Source: CAYMKL01 sp964390805 (GTDB lineage: Bacteria; Chloroflexota; Anaerolineae; VGOG01). Taken from it: 29,324 nucleotides of DNA. This document shows positions 1-7,210 of the stretch, piece by piece (positions within the stretch are counted from its first letter, which is position 1; every line of letters begins with the position of its first letter). The stretch lies in contig CAYMKL010000090.1 in NCBI GenBank assembly GCA_964390805.1, forward strand, positions 1-29,324, read 5' to 3'. The position numbers and the translations under genes are program-made. Below the pieces are notes generated by a model. It saw only the letters and a program-made list of their open reading frames with translations. It made no database searches and was not told the origin of the DNA.

Positions 1-84
1 TATTTTGCCACATTTTTCACCGAATGTCTAGTCACATTTACCGGAAACTAAAGTAGAGGGAACTTCTGGAAAACTCAGAGGAAC

Positions 85-1020
85 TCAGACGCCCAGAACC
101 GTTGCCAGCACGTAGCCCACCGTTAGCAGCGCATCGGTGGCCAGGATGGTCATCACGTTGGCTGCCAGGGCGGGGATGAGCTGCGGGATGTCGTCGTAGT
201 GCTGCAGCGCGCCCTGAATCGCCTTCATCGCCAGGGGTATCGTCAGGAGAACGATGAGCGCGGGCCAGGGCATGAGCTTGAAAATCACTCCCAGTACAAT
301 GCTGAGGTAGGTGCACACCGACAAGATGGTGTACAGCCAGGCGGCTCTTCTCCTCCCCAGGGCCATCACCAGGTTACGCCTCCCGACCTTCATGTCCGCT
401 TCCACATCTGGGAACTCGTTGAGGAGCAAGAGGTTGGCGGTGAGGAAGCCGGGAGCCAGTGAGGCCACGATCACCTCCCAGGTATACTGCCCCGTCTGCA
501 CGAAGTACGCCCCCAGCACCACCAGCGATCCCAGCCCCAAACCGGCCGCCACTTCACCGATCCGCCAGCGAGAGAGGTACGGCGTGTAGAAGTAAGCGAA
601 CAGCCCCCCCAGCAACATCACCGGCAGCAAACCCCAGCCCTGCACGATGACGAAATAGGCTCCGATCACCGCGTCTATTAAGAGGCAGGCCACTCCCAGC
701 AGATAGGCCTTTCGCGGCTCGATCAGGCCGGCGGTCAGGATGCCGCTTCCCCCGCTGAAGGGCGTCTTCTGCGTTTCAAAATCCAGCCCACTCTGGTAGT
801 CAAAGTACTCGTTCAACACGTTGACGCCTACGTGCGCCAGGATGGCCCCTACCCAGGCCAGCAAGAAGTACACCAGATTGAAGCTCCCATCGTGCCAGGC
901 GATGGCCGTTCCGATGGGTGCCAGCACCACGCTCAGAGCCAGAAACGGCCCTCTGATTTCCAGGAACCAGGTCTTGAGGGAACCTGGCGTAAGATCCATG
1001 GGTGTTGTTTGTTCGCTCAT
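85..1020 (-). CDS. menA: UbiA-family prenyltransferase, probably MenA type (1,4-dihydroxy-2-naphthoate prenyltransferase)
   Basis: This is an integral membrane enzyme that attaches a polyprenyl chain to an aromatic acceptor, probably in menaquinone synthesis. The 311 residues are mostly hydrophobic, with about eight or nine membrane segments. Both Asp-rich motifs of the family are visible: NEYFDYQSGLD at residues 70-80 and NEFPDVEADMKVG at 201-213, which bind the Mg-diphosphate of the prenyl donor. The length is usual for MenA. The ATG is preceded by GGAG seven bases upstream. The acceptor cannot be read from sequence; MenA is preferred over UbiA or a chlorophyll synthase because of the overall motif spelling, and no other quinone gene is nearby. 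The gene lies downstream of arfB on the same strand, separated by a repeat-containing gap of about 100 bases. Confidence 0.85.
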   Translation of the reverse strand: MSEQTTPMDLTPGSLKTWFLEIRGPFLALSVVLAPIGTAIAWHDGSFNLVYFLLAWVGAILAHVGVNVLNEYFDYQSGLDFETQKTPFSGGSGILTAGLIEPRKAYLLGVACLLIDAVIGAYFVIVQGWGLLPVMLLGGLFAYFYTPYLSRWRIGEVAAGLGLGSLVVLGAYFVQTGQYTWEVIVASLAPGFLTANLLLLNEFPDVEADMKVGRRNLVMALGRRRAAWLYTILSVCTYLSIVLGVIFKLMPWPALIVLLTIPLAMKAIQGALQHYDDIPQLIPALAANVMTILATDALLTVGYVLATVLGV

Positions 1021-1045
1021 TTAGATCTCCTCTCCGATTTGCGAT

Positions 1046-1107
1046 ACTTCGACTGGGCTCAGTACAAGTTTTCGATTGCCGATTTCCGAATCGAAAATCG
1101 GCAATCG
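1046..1107. repeat. Intergenic repeat pair between arfB and menA
   Basis: Two elements lie side by side. Positions 1046-1068 are a 23-base dispersed repeat (core CTTCGACTGGGCTCAGT). It recurs exactly, inverted, at 29162-29184 and with two mismatches inside dnaE2 at 5276-5298. Positions 1073-1085 (CGATTGCCGATTT) and 1095-1107 (AAATCGGCAATCG) form a perfect 13-bp inverted repeat with a 9-base loop. There is no T-run after the stem, so it is not an obvious intrinsic terminator, although it could still affect readthrough into menA. Confidence 0.8.
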
Positions 1108-1119
1108 GCAATCGAAGAT

Positions 1120-1554
1120 CTAAGGGTCGGGCGGCACCGGGCGACGGCCCCGCTTGGTCTCGCTGCGACGGCGCTTCTCCTCCAGCCGCCGCTCCCGCGC
1201 CGCCCGTGTGGGACGGGTGGGCCGCCGCTTTTTGGGAACGTGCAGCGCGTCACGCATCAGCTCTTGAAAGCGTTCCACCACCTCTTCCCGGTTGCGGAGC
1301 TGACTACGGGTCTCCTGAGAGACCAGGTGCAGAACGCCCTCTTTGTCAATGCGCGATTTCAGCTTGCTGAGCACCCGTCGCCGCTGCGTCTCGTCAAGGC
1401 TGGGCGAGTTGGCCACATCGAACAGTAGCTCCACCTGAGTGGCGGAGCGATTGACGTGCTGCCCGCCAGGCCCGCTGCTGCGGGTGAACCGAAAGTGAAG
1501 TTCGGACATGGGGATGGACACGGTGTCTGTGATGCGCACGACGCTCTCGTTCAT
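1120..1554 (-). CDS. arfB: ArfB/YaeJ-type peptidyl-tRNA hydrolase (ribosome rescue)
   Basis: The protein is a codon-independent release factor homologue that frees peptidyl-tRNA from stalled ribosomes. The GGQ catalytic motif is present as SSGPGGQHVNRSATQVELLF, near residues 22-41. The C-terminus is the Lys/Arg-rich tail (KKRRPTRPTRAARERRLEEK and beyond) that this family places in the empty mRNA channel. The start at 1554 gives about 144 residues, the usual ArfB size, with AGGAG upstream. A longer reading frame to 1644 runs into low-complexity intergenic sequence and is not credible. A truncated second copy lies at 8594-8878. Confidence 0.9.
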   Translation of the reverse strand: MNESVVRITDTVSIPMSELHFRFTRSSGPGGQHVNRSATQVELLFDVANSPSLDETQRRRVLSKLKSRIDKEGVLHLVSQETRSQLRNREEVVERFQELMRDALHVPKKRRPTRPTRAARERRLEEKRRRSETKRGRRPVPPDP

Positions 1555-1740
1555 TAGTGACAAAACTCCTGGAATCACGGAGGCACGGAAAACATGGAAA
1601 AGCCCTTTCCGTGTTCTTCGTCTTTTCGTGTTTCCGCGATCCAAACCTTCTTCTCCTCACCACTTAAATTGTACCTCAATTCTGTGGGAAAGACAAGCGC
1701 AGTACTTCCTGGGGTTACTATCCACTCGCTTCGTACTTTT

Positions 1741-1787
1741 TTGACACAGAACAGATGTTCGACTATAATATAGCCGAACGTTTGTTC
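1741..1787 (+). promoter_or_regulatory. SOS promoter with two LexA boxes upstream of the mutasome operon
   Basis: TTGACA (1741-1746), a 17-base spacer and TATAAT (1764-1769) form a perfect sigma-70 consensus promoter. Two palindromes of the Gram-positive/Chloroflexota LexA type GAAC-N4-GTTC are present: GAACAGATGTTC at 1749-1760, inside the spacer, and GAACGTTTGTTC at 1776-1787, over the expected transcription start. Their centres are 27 bp apart. LexA bound at both sites would block polymerase, so the operon should be strongly repressed until DNA damage. No lexA gene is in the window. Confidence 0.9.
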
Positions 1788-1807
1788 TAATACCCGGAGT
1801 GGGGAAG

Positions 1808-2605
1808 GTGGCAGCCTTGGGCTCGAAAAAGAACAAAGCGAAGCAAAGAAAGCTGGAGATGACGGTCAGGGCTATCCAGAAGCGGTGGGGGGCGAAGGCC
1901 ATCCGTAAGCTGGAGGCTTCGGCCACGACGATTGAGATTCCTCACATCCCCACCAGCTTTCCGGCCCTAGACCAGGCTCTGGGAATCGGCGGCACCCCCC
2001 GCAGTCGCGTCACTGAGATCCTGGGCGCCCCCACTTCTGGAATGGCCACCCTGGCTCTCAAACTCATCGCCAAGGCCCAGAAGGACAGGGACACGGCAGC
2101 ATACGTGGACCTATCCTACACCTTCGATCCCGACTATGCCGTTCGCTGCGATGTTTCCCTGGAAAGGCTGCTCCTGGTTCGCCCCCACAACGGTAGGGAA
2201 GCTTTGGCGATCACCACTTCCATGATCGCTGGGGGAGGGATAGGGGTGCTAGTCTTTGATTCGGTGTCCCAACTCCTGGGAGAAACCCACGGGCCACAGC
2301 TCATGTCCGCCGCTCTGCGTCAGTTGGTCGGCGCCCTGGCAGAGTCGCCCTGTGCCTTGGTCTTCCTAACGCCGTTATACTTCGGTGACGCCACTTCAAG
2401 GGATAACTATCCCAGCGGGTTCGCCCTCCCTCACTACGCCGCAGTGCGTCTGCTCATTGAGAAGGAACGGTGGCTCAAGAAGCGGCGGGATGTCCGCGGG
2501 TATCGGGCCAGGGTTACGGTTATCAAAAACAAGCTGGCCCCGAGCGGAAAAAGCGCCACCATTGAGATCACCTTCAACGGTGTGGTCAACGGCAACAGTA
2601 CTTAA
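1808..2605 (+). CDS. imuA: ImuA-like RecA-fold protein of the SOS mutasome
   Basis: This is a RecA-related accessory protein of ImuB/DnaE2 translesion synthesis. The core resembles RecA: 'IPTSFPALDQALGIGGTPRS' leads to the strand and loop EILGAPTSGMATL, where RecA has a Walker A GxxxxGKT. Here the Lys is Met and the following Thr is Ala, so ATP hydrolysis is doubtful. A Walker B-like GVLVFDSVSQLL follows. The GTG at 1808 is preferred because GGAG sits eight bases upstream (1796-1799); a GTG at 1799 would overlap that ribosome site, and an ATG at 1859 is the third option. The N-terminus is Lys-rich. It is the first gene of the SOS operon, 18 bases ahead of imuB. Confidence 0.78.
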   Translation: MAALGSKKNKAKQRKLEMTVRAIQKRWGAKAIRKLEASATTIEIPHIPTSFPALDQALGIGGTPRSRVTEILGAPTSGMATLALKLIAKAQKDRDTAAYVDLSYTFDPDYAVRCDVSLERLLLVRPHNGREALAITTSMIAGGGIGVLVFDSVSQLLGETHGPQLMSAALRQLVGALAESPCALVFLTPLYFGDATSRDNYPSGFALPHYAAVRLLIEKERWLKKRRDVRGYRARVTVIKNKLAPSGKSATIEITFNGVVNGNST

Positions 2606-2623
2606 GCCATCAGCCAACCAGCC

Positions 2624-3865
2624 ATGTCTATCGCTTGCGTGATCGTACCCTACTTCGCTGCCGCCGTCGAGAGACGAGATGATCCCTCCCTGGCCAACAT
2701 GCCCCTGGTGATCGGGAACTTTCTGCACGAGAGGGGAAAAGTGTATGCTTGCTCCCGTGAAGCAGCCGAGATGGGAGTGAAAAGAGGCATATCCCTACGC
2801 CAGGCCGAGGCCCTGTGTCCAGAGGCCGCCTTCATTCCTCCATCCGAAATAGGATACGACCAGGCCTTTCAGGAGCTACTAGAAATCCTGGAAGGATTCA
2901 CCCATCCCTTCGGCAGGCTCAGGACACCGCTTGTCGAGCCGGACGGCCTGGGCAGCGCTTATCTGGACATGGGGGATTTGAGACAGGGACAGGCCGCTGA
3001 GATCGTTCAGTACATGGGTCAGGCAGTTTGTGAGGAGGTTCATCTGTCGGCGGCCATCGGGCTGGCCGAAGGTAAGTTCACCGCCCGTGTCGCCGCCTCC
3101 TACCTGGATCCCGGACGGACCGTAATCATCGCTCCAGAGAGCCAGCGGGAGTTCCTGCAGGACTTTCCGGTGGAACTCCTGCCCGCAGGTGAGGACGTGA
3201 TACGGCGACTCAAGCTGCTGGGCATCAACACCCTGGGCCAACTGGCGGCCTTGCCCGCCAGCGCCGTGCTAACTCAGTTCGGCAAGGAAGGGCGCCATCT
3301 CCGGCGGCTGGCTATGGGCCAAGACAACCGCAGGGTAATCCCCCGCCGGAAGAGGGAGGTGGCAGGCAGCCAGCGGGCCTTCGACCATCCGGTGGATAAC
3401 CTGAGCGTCCTGGAGGCTGTCACGAGAGAGATGGCCGGGGAGCTGGTGACTAGGCTGCAGGCCAATCATCACATGTGCCGAGAGCTGCGAGTGGTCATCC
3501 AGTTTGAGGACGACACGGCCCAGGGAGAGAACACCACCCTCAGTCAGCCCACCTTCAGCCGAGAGAAGATCACCCTTAACCTCAGACAACTCCTGAGGAG
3601 GATTGACTACCGATGCGGAGTGGCGAGCCTGGAAATCGTCCTGGGCGATATGGTCCCTGAAACGGGAAAGCAACTGGATCTCCCTTCGACAGGCTCAGGG
3701 CACTGCTTCTTCAACCGGGTGGAGCAGGAGGCCAGGCTGCGCCGCATGCTGAGAGACTTGATGGCCCAATACAGCCCTGACCGTTTCTACCGGGCCTCCC
3801 TCGTAGATCGGCATGCTCGACTGCCAGAGAGGCGGTTCATCTTGCTGGAGGTTGATCCTCAATGA
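2624..3865 (+). CDS. imuB: ImuB, catalytically inactive Y-family DNA polymerase homologue
   Basis: This 413-residue Y-family fold protein should act as the hub linking DnaE2 to the sliding clamp. The N-terminal strand reads IACVIVPYFAAAVERR, where active DinB enzymes carry the metal-binding Asp. The usual SIDEAYLD motif is GLGSAYLD (residues 108-115), lacking the Asp-Glu pair. All three catalytic carboxylates therefore appear absent, as is known for ImuB. A candidate beta-clamp-binding peptide QLDLP is at 350-354. Dispersed repeats are inserted in frame at residues about 94-101 and directly after QLDLP from 355. The stop overlaps the next start as ATGA. No clear ribosome site precedes the ATG, which suggests coupling to imuA. 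Confidence 0.88.
   Translation: MSIACVIVPYFAAAVERRDDPSLANMPLVIGNFLHERGKVYACSREAAEMGVKRGISLRQAEALCPEAAFIPPSEIGYDQAFQELLEILEGFTHPFGRLRTPLVEPDGLGSAYLDMGDLRQGQAAEIVQYMGQAVCEEVHLSAAIGLAEGKFTARVAASYLDPGRTVIIAPESQREFLQDFPVELLPAGEDVIRRLKLLGINTLGQLAALPASAVLTQFGKEGRHLRRLAMGQDNRRVIPRRKREVAGSQRAFDHPVDNLSVLEAVTREMAGELVTRLQANHHMCRELRVVIQFEDDTAQGENTTLSQPTFSREKITLNLRQLLRRIDYRCGVASLEIVLGDMVPETGKQLDLPSTGSGHCFFNRVEQEARLRRMLRDLMAQYSPDRFYRASLVDRHARLPERRFILLEVDPQ
2906..2929 (+). repeat. Dispersed palindromic repeat copy inside imuB
   Basis: The core TTCGGCAGGCTCAGGACACC matches the repeat at 28570-28592 with one change in the shared part. It encodes residues about 94-101 of ImuB, HPFGRLRT. Related Y-family proteins usually run directly from a hydrophobic helix into a PLVEP-type motif here, so the repeat appears as an in-frame insertion. 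The comparison with relatives is from memory. Confidence 0.65.
3682..3702 (+). repeat. Second dispersed repeat copy inside imuB
   Basis: CCTTCGACAGGCTCAGGGCA encodes STGSGH directly after the putative clamp motif QLDLP. The sequence matches the other copies of this repeat family at 28570-28592 and, inverted, at 23378-23411 and 29077-29099. The reading frame stays open across it. Confidence 0.75.
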
Positions 3866-4116
3866 CCAGGCTGTGGCCCAAAGGGCAGCCCATCACTGCG
3901 GCGAGTGATGCGGACGGAACGCCCCACTCCTTTGAGTGGAAGGGCGGCGCCCATCTTGTCACGGGGATCAGTAAGCGGTGGAGGGTGGATACCGGGTGGT
4001 GGCGGTTGCGGGTTTGGCGGGAGTACTTCAAGCTGGAGACCAACACCGGTCTCCTGGTGATCATCTACCGAAATCTCCTGACCGACGACTGGTACTTCCA
4101 GCGTCTCTACGACTGA
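3862..4116 (+). CDS. Small DUF6504-like protein of the mutasome operon
   Basis: This 84-residue protein begins with a four-base ATGA overlap with imuB, so it is probably translationally coupled. It carries no catalytic motif that I recognise. The pattern (small residues, SFEWKGGAHLV, RWRVDTGWWR, YFKLETNTGLLVIIYR, then W-F-Q-R-L-Y) fits the DUF6504 family. That family is often encoded beside Y-family polymerase or DnaE2 genes in actinobacteria. The many aromatic and basic residues and alternating strands suggest a compact beta domain that could bind nucleic acid or polymerase subunits. The family assignment is from memory; the function is unknown. Confidence 0.7.
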   Translation: MTRLWPKGQPITAASDADGTPHSFEWKGGAHLVTGISKRWRVDTGWWRLRVWREYFKLETNTGLLVIIYRNLLTDDWYFQRLYD

Positions 4117-4155
4117 GAGGGGGATAAATCACTCAGGGGAATCTGTCAAGAAACC

Positions 4156-7100
4156 ATGTCCGCATACACAGAACTCCACTGCCACAGCTTCTTCTCGCTC
4201 CTTGATGGCGCCTCGTCTCCAGAGGATCTTCTGGACCGCGCTGCCTTCCTGGACATGGACGCCCTGGCCCTGACCGACCACGATGCCCTCTACGGCGCCG
4301 TCCGCTTCTACCAGGCAGCCAGGGAGCGAGAGATCAAACCCATCCTCGGCGCTGAACTGACCCTCGAAGGCGGCTACCACCTGCTCCTGTTGGTCGAGAA
4401 CTCAAGGGGCTGGGCCAATCTGTGCCGTCTGATCAGCCTGGCCCACCACGCCGAGCCGGGCAAGGCCAGGGCAGCTCTCCCGATAGCGGCTCTGGCTGAC
4501 CACGCTGAGGGCCTCATCTGTTTACCCGGCTGTCGAAGGGGGGAGATTGCCGCCCATCTGCTGTCCAGGCACCCCAGAGAGGCACTGGCGGCTGCCGAGA
4601 AGTACGTCCGCATCTTCGGTCGTGATCGCTTCTGGGTCGAGCTCCAGAATCACCTCCTCCCCGACGACCAGGGACTGGTGGCCGACCTGGTCGAACTGGC
4701 CGGCCACCTGGGCGTGGGATACGTGGCTACCAACAACGTCCACTACGAGGCACGGGACCGCCACCGGTTGCAGGACATCCTGGTCTGCATCCGACACCGT
4801 ACCACCCTGGACGAGTCGGCCCACCTGCGCCGCCCCAACTCCGAATACTACCTGAAATCGGCCGATGAGATGGCCACCCTCTTCGCCGATTACCCCGAAG
4901 CCCTGGCCAACACCCACTGCATCGCCGAGCGCTGCCGCTTCGAGTTGCGCTACGGGGTCCAGGACTTGCCCGATTTTCCAACCCCTGAGAGCTTGAGTCC
5001 CATTCACTACCTCCGTCGCCTCTGCCATCAAGCCAGCAGCCAGCAGCCAGCAGCCTTCCAGGAGCGGCTGACCCACGAGCTGGGCGTGATTGAGCGGGCT
5101 GGCCTGGCCAACTACTTTCTCATCGTCTGGGATATGGTGCGCTTTGCCCGACAGAAAGGCATCCGCTGCCAGGGCCGAGGCTCAGCGGCCAACTCCCTGG
5201 TGGCCTATCTGTTGGGCATCACCCCCATTGATCCCCTGGCCCACGACCTGGTCTTCGAGCGCTTTCTCTCCGACGCTTGTACTGAGCGTAGTCGAAGTAA
5301 ACGGGCCATGACTCCCGACATAGACATTGATTTCCAGGCCGACCGCCGCGAGGAGGTCATCCAGTACGTCTATCAGCGCTACGGCCCTGAGCACACGGCT
5401 ATGGCCTGCACCCTGGTCACTTTCAGGGCGCGCAGTGCAATGCGGGACGTGGGCAAGGCCCTTGGCATTTCGGATTTCGGATTTCGGACTGCAGATCGCG
5501 ATATTACCGATCCGAAATCACTTGATCTGAGCCCGCCAGTTCCTCCGCTCCTCTGCACCCTGGCTCCCTTGCTCCATGGCTTACCCCGTCACCTGGGCAT
5601 CCACAACGGCGGGATGATCATCACCGGCTCACCTCTGGTAGAGATGGTGCCCACCGAGCCAGCCACCATGCCGGACCGGGTCGTGACCCAGTGGGACAAA
5701 GACTCTCTGGAAGACGTCGGCCTGGTCAAGATTGACCTGCTGGGACTGCGCATGCTCTCCGCCATCGCCGAGGCTGTGAAAATCGTAAAGGAGACCACGG
5801 GGGAGCGACCCGACCTGGACCACCTCCCTCTCGACAATCCCGCCGTCTACGAGCTCATCACCAGCGGCGACACCATCGGCGTCTTCCAGGTGGAGTCGCG
5901 GGCCCAGGCTCAGATGCTGCCCCAGCTTAAGCCCTGCACTTTCGAGGACCTGATCGTGGAGATCTCCCTGGTGCGGCCCGGCCCTATTCAGGGGGACATG
6001 GTGCATCCCTACCTTCGCCGCCGTCAGGGGCATGAGCCTGTCGCCTACCTCCATCCCCTGCTGGAGCCAGCCCTGGCCGAGACCCTGGGGGTGATCATCT
6101 TCCAGGAGCAGGTGCTGAAGGTGGCCCGCGACCTGGCCGGCTTTGCCCCAGGCCAGGCAGAGCTCCTGCGCCGGGCAATGGGCAAGAAGCAGGCCCCACG
6201 AGAGATCGAACGGTTCAGGGAGGCATTCCTGGCAGGAGCGCAGGCCAGAGGCGTGTCGTTGCCCATTGCCGAGCAGGTCTTTGAGCAATTGAGGGCCTTC
6301 GGCGGCTATTCCTTCCCCAAGAGCCACGCCGCCAGCTTCGCCGTTCTCGTTTACCAGTCGGCCTGGCTGAAGCGCTATCACCCCCTGGCTTTCTGCACAG
6401 CGCTCCTCAATAACCAGCCCATGGGCTTCTGGAGCCCCGCCGTAGTGGTGAACGACGCCAAACGGCACGGAATCCGCATCCTGCCCGTGGACGTCAACCG
6501 CAGCCAGGCCAGATGCATGGTGGAGGACGGCGCCATCCGGCTGGGCTTCCGATACGTGGCGGGCATGGGGGAGGCGAGCCTGGCCAGGCTAGAGAAAGTG
6601 AGGAGTGCGGGGGCCTTCACGGGACTTTCGGACTTCTGCCGGCGCACCAAGCTCCCGCGAAGGGTGGTCGAGAACCTGATCCTGGTCGGCGCTATGGACG
6701 CCTGGAGGGTCCCGCGCCGCAAGCTCCTCTGGGAGCTAGGGAAGCTGCGCTATCACGAGGAGGAGTTGGACTTGGTCTTGCCCAATGATGGCGTCGAGCT
6801 TCCGCCTCTCTCCCGGGACGAAGAGATGGGGTTGGAGTACGGGATACTGGGCCTTTCCACAGGCGACCATGTGATGACCTTATATCGCTCCAGGCTAAAG
6901 AAGACGGGCATCCTCAGCAGCCTTGATCTAGAGAGCCGAAGGGATAAAGAGAAAGTGAAGGTGGCGGGGCTAGTGGTGGTGAGACAGGCGCCGCCCACGG
7001 CCAAGGGACACGTTTTCATCACCCTTGAGGACGAACACGGCCTGGTCAATGTCATCGTACGACCAGGTGTTTACCAAAGGTTCCGTCATTGCCTGCGCAA

Positions 7101-7194
7101 TGCACCTCTGATAACCGTGGAGGGGATACTGCAGAAACGGAGCGGGGTTGTTAGCGTATTGGCTCAACGGGCTGTTGCTCTGGCGAGACGATAA
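4156..7194 (+). CDS. dnaE2: DnaE2, error-prone DNA polymerase III alpha subunit
   Basis: This is the C-family polymerase that performs SOS translesion synthesis with ImuA and ImuB. The PHP domain is at the N-terminus (ELHCHSFFSLLDGAS, LTDHDALYG). The polymerase core has PDIDIDF at residues 387-393 and VKIDLLGL at 524-531, which carry the catalytic aspartates. A QWDKDSLEDVGL stretch and FPKSHAASFAVLVYQSAWLK follow, with an OB-fold (GHVFITLEDEHGLVNVIVRP) near the C-terminus. At 1012 residues it is somewhat short for DnaE2. Two foreign-looking stretches are present: residues about 373-382 are a dispersed repeat just before PDIDIDF, and residues about 439-456 are repeat-like where relatives have a longer helical segment. 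The gene ends 16 bases from the convergent HEAT-repeat gene. Confidence 0.95.
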   Translation: MSAYTELHCHSFFSLLDGASSPEDLLDRAAFLDMDALALTDHDALYGAVRFYQAAREREIKPILGAELTLEGGYHLLLLVENSRGWANLCRLISLAHHAEPGKARAALPIAALADHAEGLICLPGCRRGEIAAHLLSRHPREALAAAEKYVRIFGRDRFWVELQNHLLPDDQGLVADLVELAGHLGVGYVATNNVHYEARDRHRLQDILVCIRHRTTLDESAHLRRPNSEYYLKSADEMATLFADYPEALANTHCIAERCRFELRYGVQDLPDFPTPESLSPIHYLRRLCHQASSQQPAAFQERLTHELGVIERAGLANYFLIVWDMVRFARQKGIRCQGRGSAANSLVAYLLGITPIDPLAHDLVFERFLSDACTERSRSKRAMTPDIDIDFQADRREEVIQYVYQRYGPEHTAMACTLVTFRARSAMRDVGKALGISDFGFRTADRDITDPKSLDLSPPVPPLLCTLAPLLHGLPRHLGIHNGGMIITGSPLVEMVPTEPATMPDRVVTQWDKDSLEDVGLVKIDLLGLRMLSAIAEAVKIVKETTGERPDLDHLPLDNPAVYELITSGDTIGVFQVESRAQAQMLPQLKPCTFEDLIVEISLVRPGPIQGDMVHPYLRRRQGHEPVAYLHPLLEPALAETLGVIIFQEQVLKVARDLAGFAPGQAELLRRAMGKKQAPREIERFREAFLAGAQARGVSLPIAEQVFEQLRAFGGYSFPKSHAASFAVLVYQSAWLKRYHPLAFCTALLNNQPMGFWSPAVVVNDAKRHGIRILPVDVNRSQARCMVEDGAIRLGFRYVAGMGEASLARLEKVRSAGAFTGLSDFCRRTKLPRRVVENLILVGAMDAWRVPRRKLLWELGKLRYHEEELDLVLPNDGVELPPLSRDEEMGLEYGILGLSTGDHVMTLYRSRLKKTGILSSLDLESRRDKEKVKVAGLVVVRQAPPTAKGHVFITLEDEHGLVNVIVRPGVYQRFRHCLRNAPLITVEGILQKRSGVVSVLAQRAVALARR
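5276..5298 (+). repeat. Dispersed repeat inserted in frame in dnaE2
   Basis: This 23-base copy differs at two positions from the repeat at 29162-29184. It encodes residues about 374-381 (ACTERSRS), between the FERFLS helix and the catalytic PDIDIDF motif. Most DnaE proteins have only a few residues at this place. Confidence 0.8.
5473..5519 (+). repeat. Inverted-repeat insertion in dnaE2
   Basis: GATTTCGGA occurs twice in partial overlap (5473-5481 and 5480-5488), and its perfect inverse TCCGAAATC is at 5511-5519, so the segment forms a 9-bp hairpin. It encodes residues about 439-455 directly after RDVGKALGI. The low-complexity TTTCGGAT spelling is unlike the flanking codons and recalls the intergenic repeat at 1073-1107. 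Confidence 0.65.
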
Positions 7195-7210
7195 ATCGGA
7201 TCATGCTCGA

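Noticed and set aside
1555..1644. Longer N-terminus for arfB starting at 1644
   Set aside because: The added residues are encoded by low-complexity intergenic sequence, while the ATG at 1554 fits the family length and has AGGAG upstream.
5629..6468. A 279-codon open frame on the minus strand inside dnaE2
   Set aside because: It lies antiparallel within dnaE2, has no recognisable domain, and its composition follows from the codon bias of dnaE2.
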